64,000 nt of DNA from Psococerastis gibbosa. Taxonomy: Eukaryota; Arthropoda; Insecta; Psocodea; Psocidae. The DNA lies in the NCBI GenBank assembly GCA_963971405.1, contig OZ020490.1, positions 21,911,464 through 21,975,463 on the forward strand, in the 5' to 3' direction. The translations under genes and the position numbers were made by a program. This document shows positions 14,001 through 23,860 of the stretch, in pieces. Every line of letters begins with the position of its first letter. The stretch's first letter is position 1. The notes beneath the pieces are model-generated. The model was not told the DNA's origin and ran no database searches. It saw only the letters and a list, made by a program, of their open reading frames with translations.

Positions 14001-17000
14001 GATTGGCTCCCTACTACCTCAACCTGATTTCCAGATGATGAGACCAGTTCCTTTGTTGTGGTCTTGTTTAAGGCTAGATTAGCTTTCAAAGCCCCGTCTC
14101 GCAAATACCTGAAAATTATTGGTAAGGAAACCCCTAAGGGGGTTTTTGGTACCCTACCAAAAATTGTATGCCTGTAAATTATTGTATTGTAATATATGCT
14201 CCTTGTCCAGGGAGTACTGGACAAGGAAAAAAAAAAAGGATGGCACCACCAATACACCAATACATGCCGAGCAGTATTTATTACAATATTGTATTTTATC
14301 GTATTTATAACAGCAATTATAGGTAGAGAGTACTTATTTAACTTTATAGAAAGCCTCTACAGGCAGGAGAATTAGAGAAAGGATAAATGGACTTAATTGT
14401 GCAGTGGTCGGCCTATCACCCCGCAGGCCCGTACTCACGAATTATTTTAGGAGGGAAAAAGTTTGCGGCGCAAGTGTGAAGGAACATTTTCACGAATAAT
14501 AATGTTTAATTGCCTGAGCCTAGTGCCTATTACCTACTTTTTATAAATTATTTATAAAATCCAATGAGACTCGGGTTGGAATCACGTTTCCGTCCATTTT
14601 TCGGCGTCATTATTCCTCCAAATATTTATGCAAAAACTTTTCAATCGATGATGGGAACTACCCTAAGTAGTACAGTATCTTAATCCAATGGTTTAAATTA
14701 AAATGACACAACCGGTCCGAGTTTACTCGAACATGATTTCCAATTCACCAAAATTAGTAGATAGAGAAAATGAGTAATTTCATGGTAAATAATTTTCCTA
14801 TTGTTAAATTTCCGATATCACGGGGGGGGGGGGGGGGTGTGTGTCCACCTGACGTCACTGGAAAATTCTAGATAGGTCAGACCAACACATTACCACACAG
14901 CAATACTGGCAGGGCACGCAAGGCATTTGAGCGTGAATTTTCTATCATTTTTTCAAAAACATTTTTTTGCACAAAACCAAATGCTTTTCTGGAAAAGCAC
15001 CCTGTCCGGTTTCGTTACTCAATTTAACACCTAAAACATGCCTGAAGGTAGAAATCATCGATAGGAAGGTTTCACAGAGAAATTATTTTTTAGTCATTTT
15101 TCATTAACATTTAGTTATTTTTATTTTTTTACCCCCAGAAACAGACTATCAAGGGGCATACAACCCCCCGCATTTTGTCAACATTAACAGCGACTACAAT
15201 ATATGTGAATTTAAAAGAAATCGTTGGAGCCGTTTTGGATAAATAAATTTTTTAGACGTTTTTTTGGAGTTTTTTGAAAATAAAACCCCCCCAAATTGAG
15301 ATAGCCCAAAATAAAAAAAAATGGTCCCGAGGTATGATTTTTGTGAACCTACATGCCGACTTTCATCAAAATCGACCGAGTAGTTTGCCCGGAAATCGAC
15401 GCACAGACAGACAGACAGACAGAGCGACAGACATTTCGTAAAAACCACTTTTTTTGGTTCCTGGGACCTCAAAACGTGTAAATCCGTTGAAATCTCGGAA
15501 TCGAACATTTCGACCGTCACAAAGCTTTCCTTATACTACGTATACATTGGAAAGCAAAAATATGGTGACGCTTTTGAATTGTGGCACTTATTGCAGTTTT
15601 TCATATTTGATTACAGAAGCCAGTGCACAGTACGTTCCTCCATCTGAGCAGCAAGTGCAAGAACCACGCAAATATACTGGAAGCTCTATACCTTCCAGGT
15701 CTTTTAGGATGCTTCAGCAAATGACAGGCCAAGAAAATCCTGGTGAGTAAATTAAAAGCCTAACTTGGCATCTAGTACCTACTTTTATTATAGGTAATCA
15801 ATTTAAAACCTATAAACCCTTAATTCAATATCATATTAGGCAATGGCCATAGAATGAATGATTGATGCCAATAATTATGCTGTTCAAAGGGTCCCAAGAC
15901 CTAAATGTACCCGTATGTCAGCTAAACACCCTGAATATTAAATAATAATAATAATAAAAATAATGATTTTATGTTGTTTTAAAATAAAGTAGAGGTTTAA
16001 ACAGCTGAACTTATAATTTATTGTAAATTAATTGTATCTATTTCTTGTAAATAAAGAATGACAGCCATGATGTCATTGCTAGGACGATTCATCCTAGTTC
16101 CTTCCATTCACTCTAAAAATAGTAAAAATGTAATTACCCACTTCACATTACAGTTTTTATTGTAGTTTGAAAGTCTTCATCACCCACCCAGGATTGACTA
16201 TATTTTTTGGACAGTGACGTTGTTGCATAGTTTAGGTAGTCTTATTTCAATGGCTTATTAGTATGGTTTGGTTATTTATAGTGCGAGGTGCCTCCAGTCC
16301 TAGCTCACCAAGTGGTCGGGAGACGCCAAGTGCCCGATGGTGTCCCTCTCCAGGCCCCTCCCCAATGGACCCCTATTGGGGTTATTACCCACCTGACCCC
16401 TATATGCTTTATAATTACTACTCCGATTTAAATGCCGCTTACGGCTACCCCCCTCCCCCTCCACCTCCCCATCAAAATTTTCCTCCCATGCCTCCTCCTC
16501 ACTATCCTCCCCCGCCACGTTATTCAAATTACATGAGTGATAACGAGGAAAATGGATACTCATCAACCGATGAATTAGGACAATATTATGCTAACTATAG
16601 AAGAAACATGGGATACCCTCCGTATGGCGTAGAACAACAACAAGCGTTCGTATGTGAAACGCCTAAACCTAAAGCCTCACCAAAACCACCGGAAGAAGTA
16701 AAGAAAATAGAAAAACGTGAACAAGTAGAGGAGGTTTCAACGGATGAAAGTGTTTCTTCGTCTTCCGAGGAAGATGAAGAAGACACAGATACCGATGACA
16801 CAGAAATAGAAGAAAACAGTTCAACGAAAAAAGCTAAAAAGAGTTCACATAAGTTGAACAAAAACGAAAGTGTTAAAAATTTGAAGTCAGTGTCCGATGC
16901 TAAGTTATGTACTTCTGAGAGTACGGCTACTGTAACGAATGATGAATGGGAAGACTGTGAAAGCAAGGTTAGTGATGATGATTTAGAGGCTGTTGAAAAT

Positions 17001-19055
17001 GAGACTTCTGAAGAAGAAGTAGAGGACGAGGAAGAAGAGGAGGAAGATCCTGAAGATGAAGATGATGTCGATGACTATGATGCTGCTTCGTTACCTCCAC
17101 CAGAAGACCAAATACCTCATCAACTAAGCATAATATTCGAAGAATCAGAAATGAGTGATATTGAAAGCATTCGCAGAGGTAAGAGTGTCAATTCTGAGGT
17201 GAAGAGTATAGCAAGTGAGTCTGAAAGCACAGCTACGTTGGACAGAGGCTTAGAAGATGATGTAGATGTGTCTGATGACGATGAGCTAGAATCAGAATCA
17301 TCGGTGACAGTGAGACTGCCTCTTCAGCTAAAGTTTAGTCAAGGAAGTTCGGCAGATGTTACGACGTTGATAGTTGGTGACAGCGAAGTCAAGAAGGCAC
17401 ACACGCCACAAAACTCAGAAGTCATACAAAGTGCATGTGAATCTCCATTGGAAGTGTTTGAGGATACACTGGAGTTTGAAGAAACTGAGAAAGAGTGCAT
17501 TGTTAGTTATAAAGAAGCTACTCAAGTGCTAGATGATGATGGTGGCTTAGTTGACAGTCAAGACGTGAAGGAGACTGAAGAAGTGTTGCATGACGTTGAT
17601 GATGATGATAATGATGATGATGATGACGACGACGACGACGCAGATGTATCAGTAACATTCTCTTTGCGAGCTAGACCCAATAAAGTTGCAACAAATGAAA
17701 GAAAAGCCGAAGTAAAGGCGAATAACCCACCGATCGAAGATGGAAATAAAAAAGTAGACACAGAAGTTACAGTCAGTTTATGCTTGCCTAAGAAAGTAAA
17801 AAGTGATGGAAATGGGAAGACTGATGATTTGAAACAGAATAAGATTGAAAGCTTTTCTTCTTGGATGGATAAAGTGAATGAGAAAGACTGGGCTGAGGAA
17901 ACAAACAAGACTGATGGAAATTGTGAAGAGAAAAACCAAATCGTTGATAATAATGAAAAAGACGAAAATGAGATGAAAGAATTAGAAGTGGGCGGTTCAT
18001 ATGAAAAGAGCGCTGGAAAACTTGAAGAAATGATCTCGAATATTTTAGATAATACACAGGATGTTATCAATAATGAAAGAAAAGAGAGGAAGCTGAGAAA
18101 GAAAGATAGCAAGGACTCGGTTGAGGAATCCGAGGAGGATGACTCCGGAGTCACTGATATGTCAAACAAGCCCCAAAATTCCGAAACCGATGGTGATAAT
18201 GACCTTGAAGACTTTAGTGAACTGTGTAAAATGACTCAATGCCAAAGAGCTTCAACGCATTCAAGGCTATTTCAACTGCTTCAAGATGAATGTGGCAAAA
18301 GTGACACAGAAGATGATGGCGACGACGACAAAAGTGAACCAATTTGTTCTCCCGTTCCATTAGATTCAGAATCAATATCTGCCCGAAAAGAAAAATTAAC
18401 ATTACCGTTAACTAAGAGTGCTACCGGAATAGAGAGCCAATCTAGTAGCTCAGGAGTAACGTCTCCATGCAGCCCTACTGTAACAGACCGACTAGTAAAA
18501 GAGTTAGTCCAAAGTTTGCTAAATAAGAAGAAAGGAAAGAAATTCAGGAAAATGCCGTTACACAAACTTCATGCTGCTGCTCTGAGAATCCTTCAAGAGG
18601 ACATGGACCCTTATGACACAAGTTCGGCATCTGCCAGTGGAGATGACGGATTTTTCATGAGTCCTGTGAACAAAAATCTACATTCCCTACAAACCCAAGA
18701 ACAACCACCTCCCCTTCCAATGGAACCGGCACCTGAAAATATCTACGGTCACAATTATTACGATTACGTTGACTACTATAACACGTGGGGACATCCCGGA
18801 TATTATGGACATCCCGAGTACGATGTTATGCCCTCAAGAGCATTTCAATACCTAAATCACCCCGGTCCATACAGTCCGGGGTTCAAAGCGAAGTGTCCAA
18901 GAATACCACCCCCGGGTGCACCATATATCAATTCCCCCGTGTCTGGACAAGCCCCATATCAGAGGATATTTGACGAACCTCAAGAAATGTCTTTGAGTTT
19001 TGCCGATAAGCGCGAACGAGTTTCTAAAGTACTAGAAAAAACTGCCAAAACTTGA
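4725..19055 (+). CDS. Gene 1: Zasp-like, IPSRAF-motif Pro/Gln-rich acidic protein (5' partial, 11 exons)
   Basis: Exons 4725-4818, 5992-6246, 6992-7291, 7391-7639, 8786-9180, 10002-10201, 10679-10783, 11351-11470, 13457-13522, 15617-15742 and 16282-19055 join with consistent phase into 1560 codons ending in TGA; every junction has AG/GT ends. The start lies upstream of the window. In order the protein has a poly-Pro stretch, a block containing FTYTPGGLDLSEIRSPRM, Pro-rich linkers, a Gln-Tyr-Ser-Gln repeat, three copies of a motif IPS-R-(A/S)-F-(R/K)-(M/I)-L, a Tyr/Pro-rich segment, a long Asp/Glu-rich segment and a short tail. The motif resembles the ZM-type motifs of Zasp/PDLIM muscle proteins, so a role at Z-discs or actin anchoring sites is inferred. 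No PDZ or LIM domain is visible, but a PDZ could be upstream. It could instead be a synaptopodin-2/CG1674-like relative. Coding status is near certain; family is moderate. Confidence 0.85.
4942..5270. mobile_element. Nested foldback MITE, right outer arm missing
   Basis: Outer left arm (GGTTTCCACCGACCGGCTAG .. GACGTGATAGCAGAC), then a complete inner foldback with arms TTCCACCGACCTCGCATTGC / GCAATGCGAGGTCGGTGGAA. The right end abuts a LINE remnant. Complete relatives lie at 44114-44502 and 60916-61299. Confidence 0.75.
5272..5570 (-). pseudogene. LINE ORF2 C-terminal remnant
   Basis: Minus-strand translation has MAGTRRVQMY, GYPRNRCKDELKTDLREL, a stop, then VRRRWRVVQNRDDWRSI. The G-x-P-R-x-R-x-x-D-x-x-x-x-D-L and N-R-x-x-W-R pattern is usual for the end of non-LTR endonuclease/reverse transcriptase ORFs. 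Clade not determined. Confidence 0.7.
5992..6246 (+). CDS. Gene 1 exon b: conserved-looking FTYTPGGLDL block
   Basis: Eighty-five codons, phase 0 at both ends, bounded by TTTTTCAG and CAG|GTAGGA. Contains a basic block (KDKKPFTYTPGGLDLSEIRS followed by PRMARR) that reads like a conserved short linear region rather than filler, then an Ala/His/Gln-rich tail. The exon length is a multiple of three, so it could be skipped without frame loss. Confidence 0.85.
6267..6480 (+). pseudogene. LINE ORF2 C-terminal tail
   Basis: Open for 66 codons to TAA: LNTCHASNLHHI, DTCPLCNFGSVDGD, LWVCSAL, FINWYREARCRM. The C-P-L-C motif and W-x-C-x-A-L are typical of the C-terminal Cys/His region of R1/Jockey-like LINEs. 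It is followed by AAAGTAAAGTAA, a short tandem 3' tail. It sits about 20 bp downstream of the gene 1 exon b donor in sense orientation. Confidence 0.75.
6481..6991. other. Gene 1 intron, nothing recognised
   Basis: AT-rich intron after the LINE tail; no repeat or coding signal seen. Confidence 0.5.
6992..7291 (+). CDS. Gene 1 exon c: Pro-rich, IRGFDPNEIL segment
   Basis: One hundred codons, phase 0-0, acceptor TTTCAG and donor CAG|GTAACA. Begins VFPSGVPQ, runs through two poly-Pro clusters, then LPRIRGFDPNEILTRGSRL and a Ser/Pro linker. Poly-Pro clusters are typical ligands for SH3, WW, EVH1 or profilin; no partner can be named from sequence. Confidence 0.85.
7391..7639 (+). CDS. Gene 1 exon d: Ser/Pro/Gln linker ending GGSRIIPIQ
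   Basis: Eighty-three codons, phase 0-0, acceptor CTACAG and donor CAG|GTAGAA. Ends with GGSRIIPIQ; the next exon begins IEGRAPP, and the joined motif recurs inside exon e as GGTRVIPIQIEGAAPP, showing an internal duplication that spans a splice junction. Confidence 0.85.
8029..8057. repeat. (AAT)n microsatellite
   Basis: About nine AAT units in the intron between exons d and e; nothing else is recognised in the rest of that 1.1-kb intron. Confidence 0.85.
8786..9180 (+). CDS. Gene 1 exon e: Gln/Tyr/Ser repeat
   Basis: 131 codons plus two bases; acceptor TTTAG, donor TTG|GTAAGC. Residues translated from about 8812-8960 are a tandem array of QQYQSQ-type units, first about 24 bp then 21 bp long (QPQQYQS). 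Then comes GGTRVIPIQIEGAAPP, six prolines and a PTPYSPP tail. A low-complexity, probably disordered segment likely to vary in length between individuals. Confidence 0.85.
9181..10001. other. Gene 1 intron e-f
   Basis: AT-rich; a short GTCGTAGCCAGG..GGAGGGG fragment near 9331 resembles the end of the element at 56561-56732, otherwise nothing. Confidence 0.4.
10002..10201 (+). CDS. Gene 1 exon f: basic/Tyr linker with a predicted helix
   Basis: Begins TAATAGTC; with the two bases carried over from exon e the frame reads C-NSQGVPQWAPVQPRMV and stays open. Ends LSDEDRALMEKLKTQ, which looks helical, before donor CAAG|GTCAGT. Phase 2 in, phase 1 out. Confidence 0.8.
10481..10606 (+). mobile_element. 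SINE-like family D fragment
   Basis: GGTGGTGCTTGTATTTGTGC, ATGCGATCGGAGACGTG, CTATTGGGTTACTTAGTGAG: shared with copies at 20394, 37310, 46611, 51013, 55918 and 61671. The TGGTAGCGTGG stretch of other copies resembles a tRNA A box; no clear B box. Confidence 0.55.
10679..10783 (+). CDS. Gene 1 exon g: first IPSRAF motif (cassette exon)
   Basis: 105 nt, phase 1-1, acceptor TTTTTAG, donor GTG|GTACGA. Encodes an acidic lead and KGSYIPSRAFKILDES. The symmetric phase fits a skippable cassette exon. Confidence 0.85.
11351..11470 (+). CDS. Gene 1 exon h: second IPSRAF motif (cassette exon)
   Basis: 120 nt, phase 1-1, acceptor TTTGTAG, donor CAGG|GTACGC. Encodes RGAAIPSRAFRMLQAMTDT with acidic flanks; the same layout as exons g and j. 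Confidence 0.85.
11471..12589. other. Gene 1 intron h-i, first part
   Basis: AT-rich non-coding DNA ending in a (TTA)n run at about 12557-12578; no element assigned. Confidence 0.4.
12590..12655 (+). repeat. Short dispersed repeat (GGCGCGGGACTCTTTCGAGT)
   Basis: The 40-bp GC-rich core GGCGCGGGACTCTTTCGAGT..GCGCCGGTCGGT recurs at 25745-25782, each copy preceded by a T-rich run; here flanked on both sides by (ATT)n microsatellites. Confidence 0.6.
12970..13040 (-). mobile_element. Penelope-like 3' trace, small piece
   Basis: CTTTCACGGCCAG..GAAGAAGC..CGGATTCTACTGGTTCTTC matches the end of the larger trace at 13747-14125. Confidence 0.4.
13254..13395. mobile_element. Foldback MITE, GGCGGGGTTTCCAC family
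   Basis: Arms GGCGGGGTTTCCACATAGGT / ATGTGGAAACCCCGCC with inner arms ACCATTGACC-type, nearly full palindrome. Close relative of 53220-53374. Confidence 0.85.
13457..13522 (+). CDS. Gene 1 exon i: Arg/Pro-rich micro-cassette
   Basis: 66 nt, phase 1-1, acceptor TTTTCAG, donor CAAG|GTACAG. Encodes PRGPSRGPPNRPQSAQPF, a short basic Pro-rich insert without the IPSRAF motif. A foldback element ends only about 60 bp upstream. Confidence 0.7.
13747..14125 (-). mobile_element. Penelope-like element 3' region (broken)
   Basis: Minus strand carries CTGAAGATGTCGACCGCAGA..GTTGACGAAACG and CTTTCACGGCCG-type terminal words I associate with the ends of Penelope-like retroelements. No reverse transcriptase is present. 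Family assignment is from recall, not a search. Confidence 0.4.
14711..15556 (-). repeat. AGAC-microsatellite dispersed repeat, copy B
   Basis: Reverse complement of copy A (1339-2602) without its 412-bp duplication, from GTCCGAGTTTACTCGA to CTTATACTACGTATA. Includes an 18-base poly(G) tract near 14821 and an ACAGACAGACAG run at 15401. Ends 60 bp before gene 1 exon j. Confidence 0.8.
15617..15742 (+). CDS. Gene 1 exon j: third IPSRSF motif (cassette exon)
   Basis: 126 nt, phase 1-1, acceptor ATTACAG, donor CCTG|GTGAGT. Encodes YTGSSIPSRSFRMLQQMTG preceded by a Gln/Pro linker. It lies 60 bp downstream of a dispersed repeat copy. Confidence 0.85.
16282..19055 (+). CDS. Gene 1 terminal exon k: 2.8-kb Tyr/Pro-rich and acidic exon
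   Basis: A single exon of 2774 nt with acceptor TTTATAG; entry in phase 1 gives V-RGASSPSSPSGRETPS and the frame is open for 924 residues to TGA. The order is: Pro/Tyr-rich (WGYYPPDPYMLYNYY, two poly-Pro clusters), Asp/Glu/Ser-rich with long acidic runs, three short strand-like segments SVTVRLPLQL, VSVTFSLRA and VTVSLCLPKK each following acidic residues, then STHSRLFQLLQDE, LHAAALRILQED and VMPSRAFQYLN, which look like weak copies of the IPSRAF-x-x-L motif. The tail has RERVSKVLEKTAKT. A large intrinsically disordered scaffold segment is inferred. Confidence 0.93.
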
Positions 19056-19507
19056 TAATAACCAAGACACTGCCTTGAACCACTGCCAACTCTATTAATA
19101 TTTTTTATACATTTTGAGCACCTTCGTCCTTTCCTGTCATTTTCCTGTATATTAACTGCCTTCGAAGAAGTAAAGGCTAAAATTGAAAGGTATCATCAAA
19201 ATTTTTATCCTACAGTGTAGTAGTTAACGTTTTCTTCCATGCCTTTATGTATGCGTTTTTCCTTTCCTCGGGTTAATCACAGATTGTGCTGGTTGCGGCA
19301 TCGCTACTTTAATAGTTGATTTAATCAAAGTGGAGGCAAGAGCTGTTAATGAAGTTAGTATTGTTAAGATAAATATTTTGCAAATTTTATATTAATAAGA
19401 AGAAATTTCGAAATTGTAGTGTGACAGTTAAAATTCACAAAGACTTCTTTAATTGTACTAACGTAAAAAAGCTATCGATTTAATAATCATTGCTTTAAAC
19501 GACAGAA

Positions 19508-19513
19508 AATAAA
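19508..19513 (+). terminator. Candidate poly(A) signal of gene 1
   Basis: First AATAAA after the stop codon, about 450 nt downstream; another lies at 21398-21403. The 3' UTR extent cannot be fixed without transcript data. Confidence 0.3.
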
Positions 19514-20393
19514 GGAACCGTGCATGTCTCTAAAAAAAACTCTAATAGCGATGTGGAAGAGTTAATACTCAAATGCCCACTTGCCGCACCCAGTATGTTT
19601 GACCCTTGTGAAATATCTCAAGTAAACTCCACCTTATATACAACTGTAGGATAATGTGCATTGATATTATTTTAATGACTCTTGATAACTTCATTGTTGG
19701 TGACTGTTGTACAAATTTTTTCTCTATCAAATAACGTTTGATTAAGATTCTGTTTCTAACCATGGGCGATTGTAGGGTACTTTGAAAAGTAAGAAAGGTG
19801 CAGTTTGCTGAAGAGATCAATATCTAACGCATCCCAGCTTTAATAATATTAATATTTTGTCTACTTATTGCTTTTTTAATACACTGGTTTGTATTAAAGT
19901 TTAGGCTGCGTCAGTGGTGCACCTTGATAATTTCCGAAAACCTAGGAATGATTCACAACTGTCGGGGGAATTATATTACTCAGTTCTTCTTTGAAGTTAC
20001 TACATCCAAGATTTAAGTGTAATACTATTACAGATCGCAAATGAAATTTAGGCAAATTTACAGCAATGTTATTAGAATTAAAGTTAAGGAAAAATTTGTT
20101 ATGAGCGAATCATATATACTCACTCGCATTTTTTGTAGAAAGTAGAATTTTATAGGAAACACCTATTGTAAAACTATAAACATCCCTTAGCAGAAATACT
20201 ATTTTGCATTTTGATCTAAGATATGTGGCCGTCATTAACAGCGATTGGCAAAAGTTTTTGAACTCCTATACCTCTGGACACCTTAACTGTCCGATAGTTT
20301 TAACAAACAAAGCACGATAATTGTGGCCAATCGGTGTCTATGTCTATGTATTATACATTTATGCACCACCATTTAGAAGAGTATTCGGTGGTA

Positions 20394-20536
20394 TGGTGGT
20401 AGCGTGCTTGTACTTGTTTCTACACGCCATGCGATGAGAGACGTGTCGTAACTCACCACAAGTATTAAGTTATAGTACTTTACTTAAAGAGGCAAATGAA
20501 GGGTTTATTCGGATACATACATAAAATTGTTATAAG
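20394..20536 (+). mobile_element. SINE-like family D copy
   Basis: GGTGGTAGCGTGCTTGTACT..ATGCGATGAGAGACGTG..GTAACTCA; diverged copy of the 61671-61838 unit. Confidence 0.5.
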
Positions 20537-23500
20537 AAGGGATGCGGCATTTTTGATAGCTCTAAAATAGATATTTCCTGATAAATTTGGCTTTGTACAA
20601 AAAATGCGTTGTTCTTTTTTACAAATGAATGTTAACTAGGCTCAATTGACAATGTAAACTGTTGCGTGCCCGTCACTCTTCTAATAATTCTAAGTGTTTT
20701 GACAGCGTAGAGGGCGTTATGAGTTTGGATTTTTTTTATTAAAAAAAGAAAGTGGTAATGTTTAGAATTGAAAGAGTTTCGATTTTGAGAATTTTTTAAC
20801 AACCTAAACACAAATGGAAAATATACGAGACACAAGGGTGCTAAGAGATTTTTTAGGATTAAGTTAGAACATTTTATTATGCCCTGCGATGAATGCTTTG
20901 TCATGCAAGCATAACTGAATTTAAAATTAACGTACTTTCACTGCACAAAAACATGGGTGGCCATTCAGATGCAATAATCATATTAAATGTGAAAGTTAGC
21001 CACTAAAACTAATTTGTTGTGCGGTGCAGTGGCTATGAAAGAACACTCTTTGCCTCTCCTCAGTCCAAAGCCTTTTATGCATCGCCTTGCCAAAAATTTA
21101 TCTAAACTTCCCCAATAGTAAATTCTTTAATGTTACTTTCACTTCAATCAAGCTTTGGATCAGAGTGGCCACTTAGTTGGAATTAAACCGTGTGCAGTTT
21201 CGTGTTCATTTGTTTAGTATCGTTGCTTTTCTTATTAATATTAATGTGTTCATAAACTTACTTTAAAAATAATTATAATATATATTTAGTAATAAAATGA
21301 CTTGAGAAAACGGAAGTATTACAATGGGAAACCTACTATAACATTTGATATTTGATTTTGGAAGTTGTCTAATTGCTTAACTCAGCGCAACGGTTTCAAT
21401 AAAGTCTGTGGGTACAAAATATTTTCTCTCGCTGCATGCTTCCCATTTAGCGACCAGTTTATATTATTACTTCCTTAAGGAAAAGCGTTCCACATTTTTT
21501 TCTAAATACATGGCGGTCGAAAGTAATTAATTTTTCGATCCACGGCTACAAACATCAAAGACTATAAGAATACTATAGTCTTTTGAATACTTCATAAAAC
21601 TTACAAATTTTCTCGAGACGCTGATTATATACCCGGCGGAATTAGTGCTATTCTAAAATCTGTATAGGCTAATGCCAATTGTTGTGCCTTTTTCGAATAA
21701 TATGTAAGAAAATGCAATTTACTGCGAAGGCTCAAGGCTTATATTACTTATGGAGTCTTCAAAGGGCTATTGCATTGGGATATTGGCTGTGGATCGAGGT
21801 ATTAATTAATTTTGTCACAATAACTCAGATTCAATAACTCAGCCTTTGGTATTTACAAAAACAAAAATTGAAAGTTCTCCCTTAACATGTAATTTCGCAA
21901 TAAAAAAGTTTATGAACGCCGTTCTAACCAGATCATTTTGTTCTTCATTAATATATTATAGCTCTTCATGTTATTAAAAGAATATCAATGTACTAAATTT
22001 TAGTACCTTTACAATTTTAGACAAAGTATTATCGAAATACCACTTCATTCTATTGATTTTATTATATGACGTTATACATAATAGCCAGTTCCGCTTCTAA
22101 TTAAATTGTTTTATTATTTCTAGGTCCGGACGCTTCTGATCTATAATCTTATGTCTCAGCCGTCTTTACTGGTCTTCGCATCTGCATAAGTTATTTATAT
22201 TATTATTTAATACGACATGGATTATTTTATTTTGTTTGATAACATATTGTATTTTTGGTTAATCCTTTCAACAAACCTTTTTTATAGTGCACATTTATGG
22301 GTTATTAAAACCATCTAAATTTGGTACCTAGACAATTTTATTGGAAAAGTGAAATTTTGCGTTTAAAATCCTATTTTATGCTATTGTAATTATAATGGTA
22401 AAATCCAGTATTTTGCATTGTATAAAAACCGATCTTAATTTGACTGAAAGTTTTTTTTAACATGATATAAGTGAAGGCTACTACTCTAATAATAAATAAT
22501 AATACTGGAAATTAAATTACAACCCATCATTGTTTAAAGCAAATTTTCCAATAAAATATACATAGTAATTTTCTGATTTTTATTTTGAGAAAGAAGTTCA
22601 TAACAGTATGAAATAGTATAATGTGCACCGACAAAACTATCCTACAGTCTTACAACATAAAAATCAGGAATCTCATCACGATACGAAAGAACAAAAATGT
22701 GTATAAAATGGGAGAATTCCTTCTTGTAGAACTGTACATTTTAGACATAGTTATATTTAGGCTTTTCCCTTGCAAAATAATTCTATGCTTCGCGGCTCTT
22801 TCATTAGCTAGCTACGATAAGGTTGTAACATTTGGAAACGATTACTTGGTGTTGAAATTATTTGACTCAATCCTGCTAAATGTAAATTATTTAGTATGGT
22901 TTAGATGTCTCCTTTTCAAGGCCGTAGCATGGGAGCTGTTGATTTATTAAAATTTGAAATAAAATTAGCATATAGATATAGGACTAATTTCTATAAAAAT
23001 GCGAACTTATGATCGCGTAAATGTAAAAAATTACTTAATAACAGGTAACATTTATTTCTTTACTACATGTCAAGAATTTTACATTAACTTAAATAAACCC
23101 TTCAGAAATATTGTCTACGGCCTTGTTTCACATAATTAAATGTCTTTTTCACCTATAGCCAACCAATAAATGGGATACAACATACTCATATCTCAACTGT
23201 CTACTAAATCGAGTTTTAATGTTATTGCTACTGTAACTAATTATTCGAAAGAGCTGGCTTCGACATCTTCTAACTTAAGTAGTCCGCTTTGGTTTAATTT
23301 TAATGGTGGACACGGAGAACAATAAGAAGTAAAAGGTATTTCAGGAAGATTCTTTTAGTAGTCCCGTCCAGCACCTTTTCCCATCCCGACGGGATTCGAT
23401 ACCGGTTTGTTGTGGAATGTTACGCGATGATGGTGCCATGATGTATTCCTTACCGATCCTTTTCAAGTATGGCAAGAGGGTGGAACTGGGCCTAAATTGG

Positions 23501-23823
23501 TCCCTGAAGGATACAGAAACTACAAAATTAGTATGCGACAGTATGCCTATGCTATAACATTGTTTTTAACAAGGAACAGTCGAGAATCTTACGAAATTAT
23601 AGTTCACTATTTGCCACCATTACCTTGCACGATTCCCCCCCCCCCCCACATCTACCTAATTCTGTAAATTTTTAGCATTTGCGTACTTATATTGTAATTT
23701 TTCATTGCTAAACTTTATGTTTTAATAAATGGCTTAATGTAAGTGATAATACTTAAATGCATTGTTTATTTATCCATAGGATACCTTGAATTAAAACAAT
23801 ATTAGTGTTGTTGCTGTGTTTGT

Positions 23824-23860
23824 AGCCTGACGATGGCCTGCTGCCGAAACTATAGTCGCT
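23824..23860 (+). ncRNA. Hammerhead-like ribozyme core (Penelope-type)
   Basis: AGC-CTGACGA-T-GGC-CTGCT-GCC-GAAAC-TATA-GTC-GCT. CUGANGA and GAAA core boxes are present, stem II GGC/GCC, a minimal stem III with UAUA loop, a GUC cleavage triplet and stem I AGC/GCU. One extra U between the core and stem II deviates from the canonical core, so activity is uncertain. Confidence 0.4.

Noticed and set aside
13655-14260. 201-residue minus-strand open frame
   Set aside because: It reads through element ends and simple sequence; treated as Penelope-like 3' debris, not a host gene.
15394-15430. CRISPR-like short repeats (ACAGACAG runs)
   Set aside because: Simple microsatellite inside a dispersed repeat in a eukaryotic genome, without spacers.
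17558-18169. Long minus-strand Ser-rich open frame
   Set aside because: It is the antisense shadow of the Asp/Glu-rich exon: GAx codons read as TC/TT codons on the other strand.
22621-22950. 109-residue open frame in the gene 1 downstream region
   Set aside because: AT-rich with no domain, no splice or codon bias support, and lies in unannotated intergenic DNA; consistent with chance.
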